A program made the position numbers and the translations under genes. From NCBI GenBank assembly GCA_023145935.1, contig JAGLDB010000077.1, positions 1-8,212 of the forward strand: a stretch of 8,212 nt of DNA, read 5' to 3'. The notes beneath the pieces are model-generated. The model did not search any database. It saw only the letters and a program-made list of their open reading frames with translations, and was not told where the DNA came from. This DNA is from Candidatus Sabulitectum sp. GTDB taxonomy: Bacteria > Fermentibacterota > Fermentibacteria > Fermentibacterales > Fermentibacteraceae. Shown here in pieces: positions 5,484 through 8,212 of this stretch (position 1 is its first letter; each line of letters opens with the position of its first letter).

Positions 5484-6005
5484 CTATCCGCTTGAAATGG
5501 TGAGAAGAGTTGAATAAGCCGGGCCATCTGCAGAAAGCCTGCTGTTTATCAGGCTGAGAGAATTAAAGCTGCCTGCTATTTGTCTGTTAAAATCAAAGGC
5601 AGGGCACTGCTCACCTCTTCCGGCTCTGGTAATTGTAACATGAGGAATGAATGGTCTGCTGCCTCCGGTTCTGTTGTCCTGGTCGGGAATTGAATCGAGA
5701 AGCTGTGTTATTGACAACAGGCTGGATGAGAACTTCCCGGACAGCCACAGAACAGAGGGAGGGTTACCGAATGTTCCCGTTCTGTTGAAAGTGTACTCGA
5801 TTGGAAGCAGCTCTTCCAGAGAAAGATCCTTCATTTCTCTGATCACCTCATGCGGCTCTCTATCTCCCAGGAAACGAAGAGTTATATGCAGTTGATCTTC
5901 CCGGGTCCAGTGAAGAGAAGGATGTTTCTTGATAAGCGGTTCCCGCCATGCATGAATGGTCTGAATAGCACTCTCTGACAGTTCAAGGGCTGCAAACAAT
6001 CTCAC
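5484..6005 (-). CDS. thpR: RNA 2',3'-cyclic phosphodiesterase (LigT/ThpR family)
   Basis: This is a 173-residue member of the 2H phosphoesterase superfamily. It has both catalytic HxT motifs: HIT at 40-42 within LHITLRFLGD, and HVT at 122-124 within PFIPHVTITRAGR. The family hydrolyses 2',3'-cyclic phosphate RNA ends to 2'-phosphates; bacterial members were first described as 2'-5' RNA ligases. The N-terminal MRLFAALELSESA is typical (RxFxAl). The start is GTG at 6005, overlapping the cinA stop by 4 nt (GTGA). The cinA-thpR-recA neighbourhood is the same one seen in the Deinococcus cinA-ligT-recA operon. Here a lipoprotein gene separates thpR from recA. Confidence 0.95.
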   Translation of the reverse strand: MRLFAALELSESAIQTIHAWREPLIKKHPSLHWTREDQLHITLRFLGDREPHEVIREMKDLSLEELLPIEYTFNRTGTFGNPPSVLWLSGKFSSSLLSITQLLDSIPDQDNRTGGSRPFIPHVTITRAGRGEQCPAFDFNRQIAGSFNSLSLINSRLSADGPAYSTLLTISSG

Positions 6006-7207
6006 TGCAGCAGTTCAAAAAGGGTTCCCAGCGCCCGGGCACAAGCCCCTTCCCGCACCGATTCTCTCTCTCCCCCCAGCCTCCACAGATAAGCTTTTTC
6101 CACTTCGCCGCAGCTCACAGCAGTCCACACTGTTCCCACAGGTTTAGCATCAGTGCCGCCACCGGGTCCTGCGATTCCTGTCACAGACAGAGAACATTCC
6201 GCCCCTGTAATTCTTCTGATTCCTCTGGCCATTTCCAGGGCTGTCTGCTCGCTCACCGCTCCGTGAACTTCAAGTGTTTTCTTCTTCACACCAAGCAAAC
6301 TGGTCTTCAAGTGGTTGGAATAGGCAATAACCCCTCCTGAATACCACCTGGATGCTCCTGGAACAGCTGTGATCCCCCTTCCAATGCCTCCACCTGTACA
6401 GGATTCAGCTGTGGCAAGAGTAAGCCCTGCGGAGAGCAATTTACTGCCAAGTACTTCCTCAAGGGTCTCGTCACGGAGAGTGGAATAAACCCTGCTGCCA
6501 AGTTTTTTCATTACATCAGCCGCAAAACCATCAGCTCCCATTCCGGCAACTTTCACATCAACCCTGCCCGGTGAAGGCAGGAACCCGGGAACAACGCTGT
6601 TCTTTTCTGCAAGTTCTTTCAGATCATCAAAGAGATCGTTCTCTTTCAAACCCCATGTTCTGATAAATATTATTTTGTTAACACTTCGGGGGTTAACACC
6701 GGCTTTCCTTAGGCATGGCATGATCAGCGCTGAAGATTCCCGGGGAACACCCGGAAGGCAGATCACAACACATTTTCCAGCATGAAGCACTATTCCAGGT
6801 GCAATACCCGCAGGATTTAAGACAGGAAGCGCTCCCTCTGGAATATCTGCCTGCTTCAAAGCAGAAACAGGCATGCCGAGCCCGTATTCCCGTTGCTTAT
6901 CTCTCACCATTCTCTCTGCCAGCGAAGATCTTACAAGCTGCAGGTCAAATGCATCAGCCACTGCCTGTACGGTCAGATCATCGTCAGTAGGTCCCATTCC
7001 CCCTGTAACGATCACAACCCTCTGGTCAGAAAGAGAATCTTTAACTGCAGCAGATATCTCCTGTGGTACATCCCGAACGACTCTGGCCATAACAACCGGA
7101 AGCCCCATCTCTGCAAGCAACCTGGAGAATCTGTGAAGATTAACATCCCTGGTACGACCGCTTAGAAGCTCATCCCCTACAAGAACAAGCGCAGCTTCAG
7201 AAAACAT
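6002..7207 (-). CDS. cinA: CinA family nicotinamide-nucleotide amidohydrolase
   Basis: This is a full two-domain CinA of 401 residues. The N-terminal MoCF-like (molybdopterin-binding type) domain shows LVGDELLSGRTRDVN (about 9-23), TGGMGPTDDDLT (68-79) and LPGVPRES (151-158). In characterised CinA proteins this domain carries ADP-ribose pyrophosphatase activity. The C-terminal PncC domain begins around 250 and has LATAESCTGGGIG with the expected catalytic Ser269, AYSNHLKTSLLGV, VHGAVSEQTALEMA, and SVTGIAGPGGGT (341-352). It deamidates nicotinamide mononucleotide, a pyridine-nucleotide salvage reaction. The ATG at 7207 overlaps the pgpA end by 11 nt, and the stop overlaps the thpR GTG by 4 nt, so translation is probably coupled. 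cinA near recA is a widespread arrangement; in pneumococcus the two are co-induced in competence. Confidence 0.97.
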   Translation of the reverse strand: MFSEAALVLVGDELLSGRTRDVNLHRFSRLLAEMGLPVVMARVVRDVPQEISAAVKDSLSDQRVVIVTGGMGPTDDDLTVQAVADAFDLQLVRSSLAERMVRDKQREYGLGMPVSALKQADIPEGALPVLNPAGIAPGIVLHAGKCVVICLPGVPRESSALIMPCLRKAGVNPRSVNKIIFIRTWGLKENDLFDDLKELAEKNSVVPGFLPSPGRVDVKVAGMGADGFAADVMKKLGSRVYSTLRDETLEEVLGSKLLSAGLTLATAESCTGGGIGRGITAVPGASRWYSGGVIAYSNHLKTSLLGVKKKTLEVHGAVSEQTALEMARGIRRITGAECSLSVTGIAGPGGGTDAKPVGTVWTAVSCGEVEKAYLWRLGGERESVREGACARALGTLFELLQ

Positions 7208-7685
7208 TCAGAGAATCAATCAGATATGCGATCAGAAGCACACCTGCGGCCATGAGTCCAGCAGCAATATCATCGAGAAGAATTCCGATCCCGTTCTTCA
7301 TTTCGTCAAGTTTGTTTACCGGCCATGGCTTGGCTATATCGAAGATCCGGAAGAGTACCAGGGCTGCAAGAATTCCCCAGATGCCCCAGCCGTGAGGAGC
7401 TGCAAGACAGGCAATCCAGGTACCGGCAACCTCGTCTATGGTCACTATGGAAGGATCTTCTCCCCAAAGCTTCCTGCCAGCCTCACAACCAAACCAGCCG
7501 AAAAGAAGAACTGGCGGAAGAAGAAGAAAAGGGTTCACCGGAGAATAGTAAAAAATAGCTGCGGCAATAATACTTCCCACTGTGCCGGGCCCCCATGGAA
7601 AGAAACCGGTTCCCATTGTTGAAGCCAGGGCTCCACCGAGAAATCGGATAACTCTGTGCTGCCAGAGGCGGGATATGTATCTCAC
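7197..7685 (-). CDS. pgpA: Phosphatidylglycerophosphatase A
   Basis: PgpA is an integral membrane enzyme that removes the phosphate from phosphatidylglycerophosphate, the step following PgsA. Conserved parts are GTGFFPWGPGTVGS (about 25-38), DPSIVTIDEVAGTWI (about 77-91) and FRIFDIAKPWPVNKLDE (about 112-128), then NGIGILLDDIAAG (131-143). These acidic residues form the family's active site. Several hydrophobic segments (about 36-66, 101-115 and 140-156) fit membrane helices. I set the start at GTG 7685, where it overlaps the pgsA stop as GTGA and yields 162 residues, close to the family norm. The frame stays open to ATG 7766, but that start would put 85 nt inside pgsA and add 27 non-conserved residues. 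The pgsA-pgpA pairing is biochemically logical. Confidence 0.94.
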   Translation of the reverse strand: MRYISRLWQHRVIRFLGGALASTMGTGFFPWGPGTVGSIIAAAIFYYSPVNPFLLLPPVLLFGWFGCEAGRKLWGEDPSIVTIDEVAGTWIACLAAPHGWGIWGILAALVLFRIFDIAKPWPVNKLDEMKNGIGILLDDIAAGLMAAGVLLIAYLIDSLNVF

Positions 7686-8212
7686 ATTCCCAGCCTTTGC
7701 AGAATGCTTCTGTTTCTCCAGAAGTAATGGAAAGCTGAAATTACAGTGAGTATCAAGGCTATCCACATGGAAACAGAACCTGTAAGAGAGGCAGCTTCCG
7801 GGATATCACTGAGATAAAGAACAGATAGAAGCATGTAAAAAGATACTGTAAACATCTGAACAGCCGATTTCCACTTCCCCAGTCCTGATGGCAGAATTAG
7901 AACACCTGCATAAGCTGCGATAGATCGTAAGCCTGTAATCAATAGTTCTCTACCCACAACCACGTATGCTGTCCATTGAGGCATCAGTCCAAGGTCTGCA
8001 AGACCAATCCATGCAAGACACACCAGTAATTTGTCCGCCAGGGGGTCAAGAAATTTACCAAGATTGGATATCCAGCCGTATTTTCTTGCCAGGTAACCAT
8101 CCACCATATCCGTGAGGGCGGCGATCACAAATACCGTAAATGCACTCCACCTGGCACCTGGGCCGCCCATCTGAAGAAGAATCATTACCACAGGCGCCAT
8201 TATGATCCTTGC
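7682..8212 (-). CDS. pgsA: CDP-diacylglycerol-glycerol-3-phosphate 3-phosphatidyltransferase, partial
   Basis: The frame is open to the right edge, so the N-terminus is missing. The ATG at 8200 is internal, because the codons before it encode ARII and this continues the usual LTLARI...P opening of PgsA. The visible 176 residues include the complete CDP-alcohol phosphotransferase signature D-x2-DG-x2-AR-x8-G-x3-D-x3-D in TDMVDGYLARKYG followed by GKFLDPLADK. These aspartates bind metal and catalyse transfer. GRELLITGLRSIAA follows, which is typical of PgsA. Four or more hydrophobic segments indicate an inner-membrane protein. It makes phosphatidylglycerophosphate, the substrate of the next gene, pgpA. 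Only a few to about 15 N-terminal residues are likely lost. Other CDP-alcohol transferases are possible, but the pgpA neighbour favours pgsA. Confidence 0.93.
   Translation of the reverse strand, partial: ARIIMAPVVMILLQMGGPGARWSAFTVFVIAALTDMVDGYLARKYGWISNLGKFLDPLADKLLVCLAWIGLADLGLMPQWTAYVVVGRELLITGLRSIAAYAGVLILPSGLGKWKSAVQMFTVSFYMLLSVLYLSDIPEAASLTGSVSMWIALILTVISAFHYFWRNRSILQRLGM

Noticed and set aside
7686..7766. N-terminal extension of PgpA to ATG 7766
   Set aside because: It would overlap pgsA by 85 nt and adds residues not seen in PgpA; GTG 7685 gives a normal length and the GTGA coupling seen elsewhere here.

Overview
The window comes from a bacterial chromosome of moderate GC content and holds eleven genes, all on the minus strand. 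The genes are mostly conserved housekeeping ones. Starting at the right edge and following transcription, the order is pgsA (5' end cut by the edge), pgpA, cinA, thpR, a secreted beta-propeller lipoprotein, recA, recX, an unrecognised protein, rplM, rpsI and rpsB (3' end cut by the left edge). I see no tRNA, rRNA, CRISPR array, insertion sequence or prophage gene. The cinA-thpR-recA neighbourhood is known from other bacteria, such as the cinA-ligT-recA operon of Deinococcus. The rplM-rpsI-rpsB order is common in the Fibrobacteres-Chlorobi-Bacteroidetes (FCB) part of the tree. A '6-bladed beta-propeller' lipoprotein also fits FCB-like or candidate-phylum bacteria such as Gemmatimonadota or Fermentibacterota. 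This placement is an inference from layout and protein style, not a proven identification.

Right block (8212 to 5484): pgsA, pgpA, cinA and thpR form a tightly overlapping run. PgsA and PgpA carry out two steps of phosphatidylglycerol synthesis. CinA is a nicotinamide-nucleotide amidohydrolase and ThpR is a 2',3'-cyclic phosphodiesterase. Overlaps of 4 nt of the form GTGA (pgsA/pgpA and cinA/thpR) and one of 11 nt (pgpA/cinA) imply translational coupling.

Middle block (5483 to 2006): a promoter-like site precedes the lipoprotein gene. After it comes a second promoter whose 17-bp spacer contains a perfect 12-bp palindrome resembling the Gram-positive LexA (SOS) operator. This leads into recA, then recX and an uncharacterised protein joined to recX by another GTGA overlap. 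RecX homology seems to begin upstream of its first ordinary start codon. A good Shine-Dalgarno at the end of recA is spaced correctly for an AUA codon that overlaps the recA stop.

Left block (1865 to 1): rplM, rpsI and rpsB encode ribosomal proteins L13, S9 and S2. The 101-nt rpsI-rpsB gap can fold into a long, three-part hairpin and is a candidate autoregulatory leader. S2 carries a long basic C-terminal tail ending in seven tandem Lys-Pro-Ala heptads, encoded by 21-bp DNA repeats that run off the window edge.

The points most worth a second look are the S2 repeat tail, the rpsB leader hairpin, the SOS-like box in the recA promoter, the unusual recX start, and the unknown gene in the recA-recX transcript.
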